Counted from the stretch's first letter, positions 48,110 to 57,135 are shown. The stretch: 64,000 bases of DNA from Lachnospiraceae bacterium 10-1 (GCA_000403495.2 KE159799.1:514937-578936); one strand, 5' to 3'. Program-made: numbers and translations. Notes: generated from the letters alone by a model not told the origin.

Positions 48110-48955
48110 TCACTTCATAATATCCGGACAAAGATATTTTTTCCCCTGTTTTCTTTTTTCTTTATCCCATCTTGTAAGAATATGGATAGCTTCCGCACCT
48201 ACCAGACAGGCTCTTGCCTCGCCTCCATCTTCATATGCCTCCCCTGTTTCCCTCTGCACAATAACTGATGCGCACATGCCTGCCCGAAGGCCAAACAAAC
48301 GGGACAATGTAAATAACGCTGCACCCTCCATATCATAGTTTAAAACATTGGCAGACTGCAGATCTTTATAAAGGGCATCCGCATCCTGCCGCTTATAACC
48401 GCCAAAGCTGGCTCTTGACTGTCCAGCATAGAAGGATGCTGTGGTACAGCCCACTCCCACATGATACTTAAAGCCAAGATTTTCACATGCCTGAATTAAT
48501 GCCATAACCACCTCCGGAGATGCTGCCGAAGGATATTCCTCCATCACATACTGGCGGCTTGTTCCATCAAGTCTCACATTACAGTCATTAATGATAATAT
48601 CGCCTATTTGAATCCCTTTTTGTATTGCCCCTGTGGTGCCTACTCTTATAAAGGTATTAACCCCTGCCGCTGCCATTGTTGTAAGGGGGAGTTCTAAATT
48701 AGGGCCTCCCATTCCTGTGGACATGGCGGTAAGCGGTGTTCCTTTATATGCTCCGGTACAAGCCCTGTAACCTCTGTTTAAGTCGTATTCTTTTGATGTC
48801 CCTTCATCCCACTGCCCTGCCATTAAGCTGATCCGGCGGGGATTGCCCGGAAGCAGTGCATATTCCCCCATATCAGGCACTGTAAATCCTTCTGTTGCTA
48901 TACCGCCTGTTTCCGCATCACTAAGCCCCTGGCGCGCTTTTTCAATATCTTTCAT
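48110..48955 (-). CDS. uridine/purine nucleoside phosphorylase (PNP_UDP_1 family)
   Basis: 281 residues. Phosphate and base pocket motifs: L-L-P-G-N-P-R-R, M-S-T-G-M-G-G-P-N-L-E, R-V-G-T-T-G-A-I-Q and N-Y-D-M-E-G-A-A-L-F-T-L, the closing ribose-binding M-E motif. It most resembles uridine phosphorylase. It releases ribose-1-phosphate from a nucleoside. First gene of the operon, directly below the -10/-35 at 49021-49050. Base preference cannot be read by eye. Confidence 0.88.
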   Translation of the reverse strand: MKDIEKARQGLSDAETGGIATEGFTVPDMGEYALLPGNPRRISLMAGQWDEGTSKEYDLNRGYRACTGAYKGTPLTAMSTGMGGPNLELPLTTMAAAGVNTFIRVGTTGAIQKGIQIGDIIINDCNVRLDGTSRQYVMEEYPSAASPEVVMALIQACENLGFKYHVGVGCTTASFYAGQSRASFGGYKRQDADALYKDLQSANVLNYDMEGAALFTLSRLFGLRAGMCASVIVQRETGEAYEDGGEARACLVGAEAIHILTRWDKEKRKQGKKYLCPDIMK

Positions 48956-49020
48956 TTGTCAATACCTCCTCTTTTACTTACTTAACTTATATATAAACTT
49001 AACATCACTGCTTGTTTTTG

Positions 49021-49107
49021 ATTATAACACCAACATTCATCTTTAGTCAAATACTTTTGTGGTTTTTTGTTGTTTTCACTCAATATTTTAAATGTTTTTG
49101 TTGTTTT
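49021..49107. promoter_or_regulatory. nucleoside-operon promoter with two putative DeoR boxes
   Basis: Minus strand TTGACT (49045-49050), 18 bp, TATAAT (49021-49026) for the operon. Upstream of it two exact TTTTTGTTGTTTT repeats (49064-49076 and 49095-49107) sit 31 bp apart, three helix turns. They lie between this promoter and the divergent regulator promoter and are the best candidates for DeoR-family binding. Confidence 0.65.
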
Positions 49108-49140
49108 ATGTGACATTAAATTGCTTTTCTTCTAAATTTA

Positions 49141-49169
49141 TTGATAATCATGTAAAAAGATGGTATAAT
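49141..49169 (+). promoter_or_regulatory. promoter of the DeoR-family gene
   Basis: TTGATA (49141-49146), 17 bp, TATAAT (49164-49169), about 45 nt before the TTG start. Confidence 0.75.
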
Positions 49170-49212
49170 AATCCACAACAATGTTCATTAATCTATATTA
49201 GGAGGCAGGAAT

Positions 49213-50070
49213 TTGTTACCAATAGAACGCAAAGATATAATCAGAGACATGGTTTATGAAAAGAAAACAGTAAGTGTTTTAGAGTTATCGGAATACTTCG
49301 GCGTTAGTCCGGAAACCATCCGGAGAGACATTAGCGCATTGGACAGTGAGGGAATATTAACCAAAACATACGGCGGCGCAAAGTTCAAAACACAGGTAAG
49401 TAAAAAAATACCTACAAAATCTCTGCTTCATATTATGTCCCAAAGGAAAAATGCAATGGCATATGAAGCCTCAAAATATATACAGCAAAATGACTGTATC
49501 TTTATGGGATACTCCACTACTGTATTGGCATTGTGTTCCCACATCCCCGATATGCCTCTTACTATTGTTACCAATTCTTTACCTGTAATACAGTTCTTTG
49601 CCGAATACAAATCCGTACGTTTGGAAAATATCGGTGGAACCTACATCAGCAGTTACGATGCATTCAGTAGTTTCCACGCTATAGAATCTCTTGAACGTTA
49701 CAGTTTTGACAAGGCTTTTTTGTCTTGTCAGGCAGTGGATTTCGGAAGGGGAATGTGCGACCAGAACGACATGATATGCGGCCTGCAGCAGAAAGTATTA
49801 GAAGTGTCCAATCAGGTATATTTGATTGCTGATAACAGTAAAATTAACCAGCGTGCATTTTTATCCTATGGAGATTTATCAAAAATCAGCGAATTAATAA
49901 CGGATGCTGTTCCTTCTATTGATGTACAGCAGCAGTTACTTTCTTTAAAGATTCCTTATACCGTAGCAAATATTCCAGCTCAGGAATCCGCAGAAGTTAA
50001 ATATGAAGAAAAGTCTCAGGAAACACTTCCGCAAGAGACGCCCTCAATCGAACAGGAGGCTGACCATTAG
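49213..50070 (+). CDS. DeoR-family transcriptional regulator
   Basis: 285 residues from TTG 49213 (GGAGG 7 nt upstream). N-terminal winged HTH: V-S-V-L-E-L-S-E-Y-F-G-V-S-P-E-T-I-R-R-D (residues 19-38), followed by the S-A-L-D-S-E-G-I-L linker. The sugar-phosphate sensor domain has M-G-Y-S-T-T-V-L-A, I-G-G-T-Y and D-N-S-K-I. Divergent from the nucleoside operon, it likely represses it and is released by a phosphorylated sugar. The C-terminal Glu/Pro tail after about 265 is atypical. Confidence 0.9.
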   Translation: MLPIERKDIIRDMVYEKKTVSVLELSEYFGVSPETIRRDISALDSEGILTKTYGGAKFKTQVSKKIPTKSLLHIMSQRKNAMAYEASKYIQQNDCIFMGYSTTVLALCSHIPDMPLTIVTNSLPVIQFFAEYKSVRLENIGGTYISSYDAFSSFHAIESLERYSFDKAFLSCQAVDFGRGMCDQNDMICGLQQKVLEVSNQVYLIADNSKINQRAFLSYGDLSKISELITDAVPSIDVQQQLLSLKIPYTVANIPAQESAEVKYEEKSQETLPQETPSIEQEADH

Positions 50071-50084
50071 CTGGTCAGCCTCCT
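50054..50084. terminator. bidirectional terminator between deoR-type gene and pepD
   Basis: 13-bp perfect stem AGGAGGCTGACCA/TGGTCAGCCTCCT; the regulator stop codon is in the loop and a T-rich tract follows on the plus strand. Confidence 0.8.
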
Positions 50085-50109
50085 GCTCTGTTTTATTTAT
50101 ATCTGCGCA

Positions 50110-51609
50110 TCATAATTCTTCTAAAAGCTGAATCAGATAATTCCATACTCTGCCTGCTGAGGATATACTGAGTTCTTCCTTGGCCGTATGAATATTTTTC
50201 ATATCCGGCCCTATGGATACGCAGTCAAGACCAGATATCTTATCTGCCAGCAGCCCGCATTCCACTCCTGCATGAATAGCTCTGATTTCAGGCTCCTTTT
50301 GATAAAGATTCTTATACACCTCTACCATCCTGCTTCTAAGCGGGGAATCCTTCCGGTACGCCCAGCCTGGATAAACACCGGTCACTTCCATATCGGCTCC
50401 TGCCAGATAAGCCAGGCTTTCAAGTCTGCCTATCAATGCAATTTTAGCGCTTTCTAAAGCACTTCGCACTGATATGCCAATACTTACTCTTTTGCCTTCC
50501 ATAAAAATCTGACCAGGATTTAGAGATGTCTCCACCATGCCCGGCATGTCCCTGCTCATTGCCTGCACTCCATAGGGAAGTGAATTAATAAGACTGATCA
50601 GTATTTTGCTTTCTTCCCTGTCAATCACTTCTTCATCTTCTGTCTTGCAGGTACTCACCTCAATTCTTACGCCGCTGTCTTTATCTGCCAATTCTATTTT
50701 CAGTTCCTGATCCAGTTTTTCACAAACAGTCTTTAATAAAAGGATGCATTCCTTCTCCATGTCCTCCCCGCGTACTGCCTGCAGTAATCCGTCTTCCTTT
50801 TCATATTTTGTAATCAATATTTTGGCCTTTGCCTGGACAGGTATGGCATTGTCTGCAACGCCGCCCTTTACATCCACAAGATAAAGCTCCATCTTTTCCA
50901 GCAGTCTATTCAGGGTTCTACCTAAAAGACAAATAGCATTTCCTCTTTCTCTGTGGATTTCCTCACCGGAATGGCCTCCCTGCAGCCCACATACATTAAT
51001 CTCACAGCTTACGCCGCGCTGTATGGAAATTTCAGAATCAAAGTGCAGATCCACCCTGGCTCCTCCGGCACAGCTTGACAAAAAAATCCCTTCTTCCTCA
51101 GAATCCAGATTTACAAGCTGCTTTGCCTTCAAAGGGGTTACATCCAATGCCCTTGCCCCATCCATTCCAACTTCTTCATCTACGGTAATCACCAGTTCAA
51201 TTCTTGGATGCTTATATCCTGTTCCATCTAATAATGCCAGCCCATAAGCAACTGCAATTCCATCATCACCGCCAAGACTGGTTCCATCCGCCATCAGCCT
51301 GTCCCCATCCACTACCAGCTTAAGTCCGTCTTTTTCCATATCAATAGGCGCACCCGGTTCTTTTACTGCCACCATATCCATATGTCCCTGGAGCATCACT
51401 GGTGCATGATTCTCATAACCGGCAGATGCCTCTTTAATAATAATCACATTTCCTGCTTCATCCTGATAGTACTCCAGTTTTCTTTCACGTGCAAACTCTG
51501 CCAGATAGTTGCTGATCCCCTCTGTGTTCCCTGATCCATGAGGAATCCTGCATATTTCTTCAAAAAAGTAAAAAACATTTTTGGGTTCTAAATGTTCAAG
51601 TGCTCTCAT
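50110..51609 (-). CDS. pepD: aminoacyl-histidine dipeptidase (M20C, PepD)
   Basis: 499 residues, the normal PepD length. Opening I-C-R-I-P-H-G-S-G-N-T; zinc motifs L-Q-G-H-M-D-M-V, G-G-D-D-G-I-A, V-D-E-E-V-G-M-D-G, L-D-S-E-E-E-G and the C-terminal H-A-G-V-E-C-G-L. It cleaves dipeptides such as carnosine-type Xaa-His in the cytosol. It stands as a single gene with the terminator at 50,054 after it. Confidence 0.93.
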   Translation of the reverse strand: MRALEHLEPKNVFYFFEEICRIPHGSGNTEGISNYLAEFARERKLEYYQDEAGNVIIIKEASAGYENHAPVMLQGHMDMVAVKEPGAPIDMEKDGLKLVVDGDRLMADGTSLGGDDGIAVAYGLALLDGTGYKHPRIELVITVDEEVGMDGARALDVTPLKAKQLVNLDSEEEGIFLSSCAGGARVDLHFDSEISIQRGVSCEINVCGLQGGHSGEEIHRERGNAICLLGRTLNRLLEKMELYLVDVKGGVADNAIPVQAKAKILITKYEKEDGLLQAVRGEDMEKECILLLKTVCEKLDQELKIELADKDSGVRIEVSTCKTEDEEVIDREESKILISLINSLPYGVQAMSRDMPGMVETSLNPGQIFMEGKRVSIGISVRSALESAKIALIGRLESLAYLAGADMEVTGVYPGWAYRKDSPLRSRMVEVYKNLYQKEPEIRAIHAGVECGLLADKISGLDCVSIGPDMKNIHTAKEELSISSAGRVWNYLIQLLEEL

Positions 51610-51669
51610 ACTGCTCCCTTCCTAAACAACAGATGCCTGCTTCGCAAGCTGTCCTTATGAAAATGTTTA

Positions 51670-51710
51670 AAAAGACCTTACTTCCGCCTGTTTGCGGGAA
51701 TAAGATCTTT
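51670..51710 (-). terminator. terminator of infC-rpmI-rplT
   Basis: Long stem AAAGATCTTATTCCCGC with GCGGAAGTAAGGTCTTT (few mismatches), AAACAG loop and TTTT on the minus strand, 26 nt past the rplT stop. Confidence 0.75.
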
Positions 51711-51735
51711 TGTCTGCTTTTTCTATCAATTATAA

Positions 51736-52092
51736 TTATGCGATTTTGCTTTTTGCAAGTTCTGCAAGGCTCTTGAAACCTTCTGCATCATTTACTGCCA
51801 TTTCTGCAAGCATCTTTCTGTTAATGTCAACCTCTGCAAGCTTAAGTCCATACATAAACTTGCTGTAAGATAATCCATTCAGCCTTGCAGCAGCATTGAT
51901 ACGTGCAATCCAAAGCTGTCTGAACTGGCGCTTTTTCTCTTTACGTCCTGCGTAGGAAGAAGCCAACGCTCTCATCACTGACTGCTTTGCTACTCTGTAC
52001 TGTTTGCTTCTGGCTCCTCTGTAGCCCTTTGCAAGTTTCAATACTCTATTATGTTTCTTTCTGGCATTCATGCCGCCTTTAATTCTTGCCAT
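51736..52092 (-). CDS. rplT: 50S ribosomal protein L20
   Basis: 118 residues, full length: [27 protein letters not shown] and [13 protein letters not shown]. Essential for early 50S assembly, and in Firmicutes L20 also represses its own operon by binding the leader upstream of infC. Confidence 0.98.
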   Translation of the reverse strand: MARIKGGMNARKKHNRVLKLAKGYRGARSKQYRVAKQSVMRALASSYAGRKEKKRQFRQLWIARINAAARLNGLSYSKFMYGLKLAEVDINRKMLAEMAVNDAEGFKSLAELAKSKIA

Positions 52093-52140
52093 GTCTTATA
52101 ATCCTCCTTACGACTCATTACTATACATTACCATTATTTC

Positions 52141-52338
52141 TTATAAATAAGGTAAAATCTTCTTCATATTTTTAACATTAGTCTTGTCTGTCATTGCAGG
52201 CTGTCTTAAATTTCTTTTTCTCTTGGTCGTCTTTTTTGCTAAGATATGGCTTTTGTAAGCTTTACTTCTTTTTAATTTACCTGTTCCTGTAGCTTTAAAA
52301 CGCTTTGCAGCCGCTTTGCTTGTTTTCATTTTGGGCAT
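52141..52338 (-). CDS. rpmI: 50S ribosomal protein L35
   Basis: 65 residues: [28 protein letters not shown] and T-K-R-K-R-N-L-R. Normal length, in the invariant infC-rpmI-rplT order. Confidence 0.98.
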   Translation of the reverse strand: MPKMKTSKAAAKRFKATGTGKLKRSKAYKSHILAKKTTKRKRNLRQPAMTDKTNVKNMKKILPYL

Positions 52339-52413
52339 AACTAATTCCTCCTATATCCTTAAATATTTTCTGCCGACAGGCTCGTCCTCCTGTCATCTAT
52401 TTTAACTGGCAGG

Positions 52414-52920
52414 CTAACGCTTTTCAGTTAAAAACATTGACATACTTCTCCCCTCTACCTTGGGAGCTTTTTCAACTACGCAAATATCAGAAAGGGCTTC
52501 TGCAAAATCATCTAAAATATGTTTGCTGTTGGCCATATGCGCCATTTCTCTTCCCCGGAATCTTAAAGTCACTTTAACTCTGTCCCCTTTGGTGATGAAT
52601 TTTCTGGCCGCATTCATCTTTGTATTTAGATCATTGGTATCAATATTAGGAGACAACCGAATTTCCTTAATTTCAATTGTTTTCTGTTTCTTTCTGGCTT
52701 CTTTCTCCTTGCGTGTCTGTTCATATTTAAACTTGCCATAATCAACAAGCTTACATACAGGCGGTTTCGCTGTAGGCGCAATTTTCACAAGATCAACTCC
52801 CGCTTCCTCTGCCATCTGCAACGCCTCTCTTGAAGACATGATTCCCAACTGTTCACCATTTTCTCCAACAACACGTACTTCCTTATCTCTGATCTGTTCG
52901 TTAATGAATAATTCGCTAAT
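52414..52920 (-). CDS. infC: translation initiation factor IF-3 (AUU start)
   Basis: 168 residues from ATT 52918-52920, which has GGGGAGGA 7 nt upstream. The first internal ATG (52848) would delete the N-terminal domain stretch L-F-I-N-E-Q-I-R-D-K-E-V-R-V-V. Rare AUU initiation is the known autoregulatory feature of infC: IF-3 rejects its own start. C-domain motifs K-E-I-R-L-S-P-N-I and V-K-V-T-L-R-F-R-G-R-E are intact. Confidence 0.95.
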   Translation of the reverse strand: MSELFINEQIRDKEVRVVGENGEQLGIMSSREALQMAEEAGVDLVKIAPTAKPPVCKLVDYGKFKYEQTRKEKEARKKQKTIEIKEIRLSPNIDTNDLNTKMNAARKFITKGDRVKVTLRFRGREMAHMANSKHILDDFAEALSDICVVEKAPKVEGRSMSMFLTEKR

Positions 52921-53118
52921 GGCTGTATCCTCCCCTGCATAAAAAAATGGATAGCATAACTATCCACTAATCATCTGCTTAAGCTGCACATGCATATGCC
53001 TGTAAAAGCACTGCATAAAAGCTTTTTGCTATGAACACCTGTAAGCCTGATTGCCACAGGGTGAGAGTGGATACTCTGCTTGAATGTCTGCATACTTACC
53101 GCATGCTTTTATACTCTA
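52921..53118 (-). ncRNA. ribosomal L20-type leader of the infC operon
   Basis: About 190-nt leader with several helices. It ends in a TGGATAG/CTATCCA terminator stem (52948-52966) followed by TTTTTTT just before the infC ribosome site. This matches the known attenuation leader upstream of infC-rpmI-rplT in Firmicutes, in which L20 stabilises the terminated fold. The promoter is TTGACA (53136-53141), 17 bp, TAGAGT (53113-53118). Confidence 0.75.
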
Positions 53119-53148
53119 ACATCTGAGTGCCCAAATGTCAAGATATTT

Positions 53149-53880
53149 TCATAAATTGTCAAGCAACTTTTTCAAATTTTCAGAAAGGCTATTATCTATG
53201 TATCCATGAAAACAGTTTTCATGATGTTTTCTAAAAGAGTAATAGTTATTGTTATAATGGCTTATTAAATGATTAATATTATTTGGAACAGGAATAGCTT
53301 TATCCAATATTTTTTGAGCAATATCATCATTTAAGTCCATCGGACTTCCCCATCCATAATTTAATTTATGTTTTGGATTATTTTCATATATTCGTATGTC
53401 TAATCTATGCTTATGTACTTCTATATCTTCAACGTCGGAAAGGTTGAACAAGCACACATCAAAAACTTGTAATCCATTGTTTAACGAACCTCTTAAAAAA
53501 GTATTACCAAACAATGGATTGGCTGCTATACTTATCACAAATAAATTATTTAAATAGGAATATGCTAATAAAGAAGAACTTTTATTTTCGATTTCGAATA
53601 CCTGCTTTGGATTAGGTGAAACTTTCGAAACTTTTACTAAGATAGTTTTTATGAAAAGCCGCTCATCTTTTGTCAAACGTGAATCATTTAACATTTGTTC
53701 TATATAATAATTAGGGGCTAATTGTATACCAGCAAATTTTTTATCAAAGTATATCGTATTCAATATCTTAGATTTTTTAAGTTCTTTTATAAGTACTATC
53801 AGCTTTCGTATATGAGCAATTGCCTCATATGTCGTTTCTGATTGACAATGTATTGCCAAATCATTTATCACAAATTCCAT
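53149..53880 (-). CDS. third gene of the DUF262/AAA cassette, unknown family
   Basis: 243 residues, A/T-rich like its partners. N-terminal helix (A-H-I-R-K-L-I-V-L-I-K-E-L-K-K-S), a strand-rich middle with Y-S-Y-L-N-N-L-F-V-I-S-I-A-A-N-P-L and a C-terminal helix bundle. No catalytic motif is obvious. It starts 8 nt after the AAA gene, so it belongs to the same operon. If the cassette is defensive, this may be the effector or the specificity part; that is speculation. Confidence 0.55.
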   Translation of the reverse strand: MEFVINDLAIHCQSETTYEAIAHIRKLIVLIKELKKSKILNTIYFDKKFAGIQLAPNYYIEQMLNDSRLTKDERLFIKTILVKVSKVSPNPKQVFEIENKSSSLLAYSYLNNLFVISIAANPLFGNTFLRGSLNNGLQVFDVCLFNLSDVEDIEVHKHRLDIRIYENNPKHKLNYGWGSPMDLNDDIAQKILDKAIPVPNNINHLISHYNNNYYSFRKHHENCFHGYIDNSLSENLKKLLDNL

Positions 53881-53888
53881 ATAACCTC

Positions 53889-54971
53889 CTATAGCAATTC
53901 TGTAAGAGCATTATCCCATTCATCAAAAAATCCTTCCGGCCAGTAGTCTAAGCTTCCATCATCTAAAATAGCAGGTGCATATACATTTGTATTAAATGCC
54001 CCTGAAACATGTTCCCTGTCAAAAAATAACACCTGCATAGCATCTGTAGAAACCTTTTTATCTTTTACAGCAATTCTTATTCCATTTAGAATATGGTCAC
54101 TATGAGTTTCAACAATTATCTGTATGCCAGCATTTGCAACGACAGCTAACAATTCACCAATCTGTCGTTGAGCTTTGGGATGAAGATGGCACTCTGGATT
54201 TTCAATAATAACCAAATCTCCAGGCTGGGCTTTCAGCAAAGCAACAATTACAGGTAAAATATAAGTAATTCCAAACCCAACATTAATCGGTCGATATTCA
54301 TTACTGCTATTGTTTTCACCCTTTTCTTGATATCGAAGACTTATTGAATCTGCTTTCAATATTTCCTGAATATTAAAATTAAATCCGTGAAATAATTTAT
54401 TTATCCAATAATTTGTTTGATAAATAAGCCCAGCCGGAACATTAAATACACGAAGTAACTCATATATTGGCTCACTGCCGTACAAACTCAAATAACTAAA
54501 TACTTTTTCTCCATGGATGCCCAAATTACGACTGTAATTTATTGCTGAATATATATTTTGAGGAACAATTCTGTCAGCAGCAATATATTCAAACGTCTCT
54601 TTAAAAATATTGAACATTTCAAATTCGCAGTCTATCATTGTTACCGCCGAAATCAGATTTCTATTAGCTTCATAAGGCATGTCAATGGAAAGCTTACCTT
54701 CTGCTGTATTACTGATGTTTACTTTAATTTCAGATCCTTCAGTGTATTCATTAATAATATCACTAGAATTTCCCAAATTAATATAGTCACCAGATATAAT
54801 TATTTTATCTAGATTGTGATATTTATCATATGACTGCTTTAACAATAAAAAAACTTGAATAACTGTTGATTTACCACAACCATTCTGCCCAGCTAATACA
54901 GTTAGATTTTTTAAGGGAATTGCACAGTTATTAAAGCATTTAAAATTTAATAAAGAAATATTTTTAATCAT
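53889..54971 (-). CDS. AAA ATPase with DUF3696 C-terminus
   Basis: 360 residues. SMC/OLD-like N-terminus L-L-N-F-K-C-F; Walker A G-Q-N-G-C-G-K-S at 28-35; I-I-E-N-P-E-C-H-L-H-P Walker B/D-loop; V-E-T-H-S-D-H-I-L H-loop. The C-terminal D-Y-W-P-E-G-F-F-D-E-W is the DUF3696 signature. Such ATPases regulate an associated effector in many defence cassettes. Overlaps the DUF262 gene by 4 nt (ATGA). Confidence 0.82.
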   Translation of the reverse strand: MIKNISLLNFKCFNNCAIPLKNLTVLAGQNGCGKSTVIQVFLLLKQSYDKYHNLDKIIISGDYINLGNSSDIINEYTEGSEIKVNISNTAEGKLSIDMPYEANRNLISAVTMIDCEFEMFNIFKETFEYIAADRIVPQNIYSAINYSRNLGIHGEKVFSYLSLYGSEPIYELLRVFNVPAGLIYQTNYWINKLFHGFNFNIQEILKADSISLRYQEKGENNSSNEYRPINVGFGITYILPVIVALLKAQPGDLVIIENPECHLHPKAQRQIGELLAVVANAGIQIIVETHSDHILNGIRIAVKDKKVSTDAMQVLFFDREHVSGAFNTNVYAPAILDDGSLDYWPEGFFDEWDNALTELL

Positions 54972-56257
54972 TTATTTAGCACCTCATCAATAATTTGATT
55001 TACTGTTTCCAGTCTTCGCTTCACACTATTATATTTTGCAGTGTTAATATCAGAACTATACGTATGATTTTGCAAGGTTTCAACAAACAAATTTAAAACA
55101 ATTTTTTTGTTTTCTTTCAGTTTAATTTGTTCCTCTTCAGTTAAATTTGATAAACCAATAGACCAACTTTCAAAAAGCGCTACATTAATTGGGTTTCTCT
55201 TAACTGGCGGTATTCCGGAAATTCTTCTAAACGCATATTCACCAAATATATTGTATGCACAATTCATTGAACGTATAAATATCTCTTTAATTTCTTTAAT
55301 TTGCTTTTCTGTACAATCATTTAAATACTCCATAGTCTGATTCAGAAAAACTTCTATGGAAGCCCCGCACTGCTTGAACTGATCTATTCCCAAATATTTA
55401 AATCCCATGTATCTTAAAATAAACTCTCTATCCAGCATTCGATCAGAGGGAATTGAATTAGCTGTAGCATTTTTAAATTCAACTGTTTCTGAAAGTGCTT
55501 TAAGTAATTTTGTTGCCGCTCCCTGATATAAAGCATGACGTATCTCTTGATTTTCTAATTTTAATCCAGGTGTGTTAATCCTTTTAAAAATATTAAACTT
55601 TATATTAAATGGAGTGCCTGGCATTAACAGATATAAAGATAATTGAGTTTCGTCAATCCTTCTAATATATGAACGGGGAAGTGCATCATATCCACATCCA
55701 TTATAATCTGAAAAATATTCCAATCCAGTAAGTTTAAATGATTTATCAATAATAAACTCCTTCAAACTAGATAAACGCTGTAAACCATCAATCACAAGCC
55801 AATAGTCATCATCTGTTCCGTCAAAGTACAATGGTGGAATAGGAATTCTCAGCATCAATGATTCTATAAATTGACTTTTTGTTTCATCATCCCATAAACT
55901 TCTTTTTCTCTGAAAATCTGTGTCCAAATTTATTTCATTATGTTTTAGTCGATTGATAATACCTTCAATACTTAAGGGTTTTTGTTGGATCAATATTTTA
56001 TTTGAGTCAAGAATTCGTTGTGTATTGGATGCAGTTGTTTCATCATCTTCTACGATAGTAATAAATTGAAACTGCAAGTAATCAACAACATCAGAATATG
56101 CATCGGGCATTCCTTTTTCATTCAGCCAATGCATAATTGTCACGCTCTGGAGAGAACCCTTTGTATGTGCAATTTTAACCAAACTGTCAATATCCTCCTG
56201 TAGCTTTTGAGGAAGAACCATTGGAGAAGGATTAAATAACATATTTAAAAAACTCAT
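54968..56257 (-). CDS. DUF262 (GmrS-like ParB-fold) protein
   Basis: 429 residues from ATG 56257. N-terminal DUF262 motifs: L-D-T-D-F-Q-R-K-R-S-L-W near 112-122 and V-I-D-G-L-Q-R-L-S-S-L near 155-165, the D-G-Q-R nucleotide-hydrolysing/DNase active region of the ParB/Srx fold. Later F-K-R-I-N-T-P-G-L-K-L is also conserved. Members include the GmrSD modification-dependent nuclease and BrxU. No DUF1524 HNH partner is seen here; the following ATPase and 243-aa protein replace it. Confidence 0.82.
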   Translation of the reverse strand: MSFLNMLFNPSPMVLPQKLQEDIDSLVKIAHTKGSLQSVTIMHWLNEKGMPDAYSDVVDYLQFQFITIVEDDETTASNTQRILDSNKILIQQKPLSIEGIINRLKHNEINLDTDFQRKRSLWDDETKSQFIESLMLRIPIPPLYFDGTDDDYWLVIDGLQRLSSLKEFIIDKSFKLTGLEYFSDYNGCGYDALPRSYIRRIDETQLSLYLLMPGTPFNIKFNIFKRINTPGLKLENQEIRHALYQGAATKLLKALSETVEFKNATANSIPSDRMLDREFILRYMGFKYLGIDQFKQCGASIEVFLNQTMEYLNDCTEKQIKEIKEIFIRSMNCAYNIFGEYAFRRISGIPPVKRNPINVALFESWSIGLSNLTEEEQIKLKENKKIVLNLFVETLQNHTYSSDINTAKYNSVKRRLETVNQIIDEVLNK

Positions 56258-56336
56258 AGTAAATTCGCCTTTCTTTCCAAGTTTAAACTTTACGTGACAA
56301 TACATAATAATATTACTAAAAATATCAAAGCACGGT

Positions 56337-57044
56337 TCAATTCACATCATGAAACTGTCTGAAATTTTTCTCTACATTGGCCAGATGCTCATACATCATC
56401 CTGCCTGCCTTTTCCTTATCATGATCAAGCAGGGCGGACATGATCTCCTGATGAAAATAAGTTGCCTTATCTATCTGTTCATCATTCTTACTGGATTCTC
56501 TTTGATGTATGTCAATTGATGCATGGATCGTCTCGATAAACTTTATAAAGATTTCATTGTGAGAGCCTTTTGCAATAGAAAGATGAAACATTTTATCCAT
56601 TTCATATTTCTTTTTTATGTTTTCAGAAGAAGCTTCCCCTTTGCAATATCTTTCCCGTTCCTTTAAATAAAACTGCACCATATCCAGTTCTTCTTTTGTT
56701 GCGTTTTCCGCACACAAACGGGCTGCTTCTGTTTCCATGATTTTTCTTAATTGTATCATCTCTAAAACCGGCGTATCATCAAGCAGCGAAATGCTTCTTA
56801 AGGTAGAAGCAAGAATATCAGGATTATATTCATTAATAAAAGAACCCTCGCCATGTCTGGTAACCACAAGTCCTACTGCCGATAATGAGCGCAGAGCTTC
56901 CCGAATCGAAATTCTGGAAACTCCATATTCCTCAGCCATTTCCGCTTCCGTGGGAAGCTTATCTCCCGGAGATAATTTTTTATTTTGTATATCTTCAATG
57001 ATTGAATCTACAATACTGTCGCTGACGCTTTTCCGCTGTATCAT
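56337..57044 (-). CDS. FadR-type GntR regulator
   Basis: 235 residues. Winged HTH: L-P-T-E-A-E-M-A-E-E-Y-G-V-S-R-I-S-I-R-E-A, L-R-S-L, then G-L-V-V-T-R-H-G-E-G-S-F. The C-terminal FCD domain has D-x-x-F-H-L-S-I-A and H-Q-E-I-M-S-A-L metal-site His. It probably senses a sugar acid or intermediate of the adjoining TctABC/epimerase/transketolase operon, whose last gene ends upstream at 57,213. Confidence 0.9.
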   Translation of the reverse strand: MIQRKSVSDSIVDSIIEDIQNKKLSPGDKLPTEAEMAEEYGVSRISIREALRSLSAVGLVVTRHGEGSFINEYNPDILASTLRSISLLDDTPVLEMIQLRKIMETEAARLCAENATKEELDMVQFYLKERERYCKGEASSENIKKKYEMDKMFHLSIAKGSHNEIFIKFIETIHASIDIHQRESSKNDEQIDKATYFHQEIMSALLDHDKEKAGRMMYEHLANVEKNFRQFHDVN

Positions 57045-57084
57045 GTGTAAAAAATCCTTTCATGATAAAAATGTAAGTAATGTC

Positions 57085-57135
57085 TGGTACCGACCATAAA
57101 TCACAGTCATCCTCTTCCCATTAATGCTCATTATA
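57085..57135 (-). promoter_or_regulatory. promoter and operator of the FadR-type gene
   Basis: TATAAT (57130-57135) preceded by TGA, with poor -35. The inverted repeat TGGT-ACCG-ACCA (57085-57096), a FadR-family half-site pair, lies downstream of the start in the leader, consistent with autoregulation. Confidence 0.55.

Noticed and set aside
52414-52848. infC starting at the first ATG (52848)
   Set aside because: This would remove conserved N-terminal residues; the upstream frame with an AUU start and GGGGAGGA site is complete.
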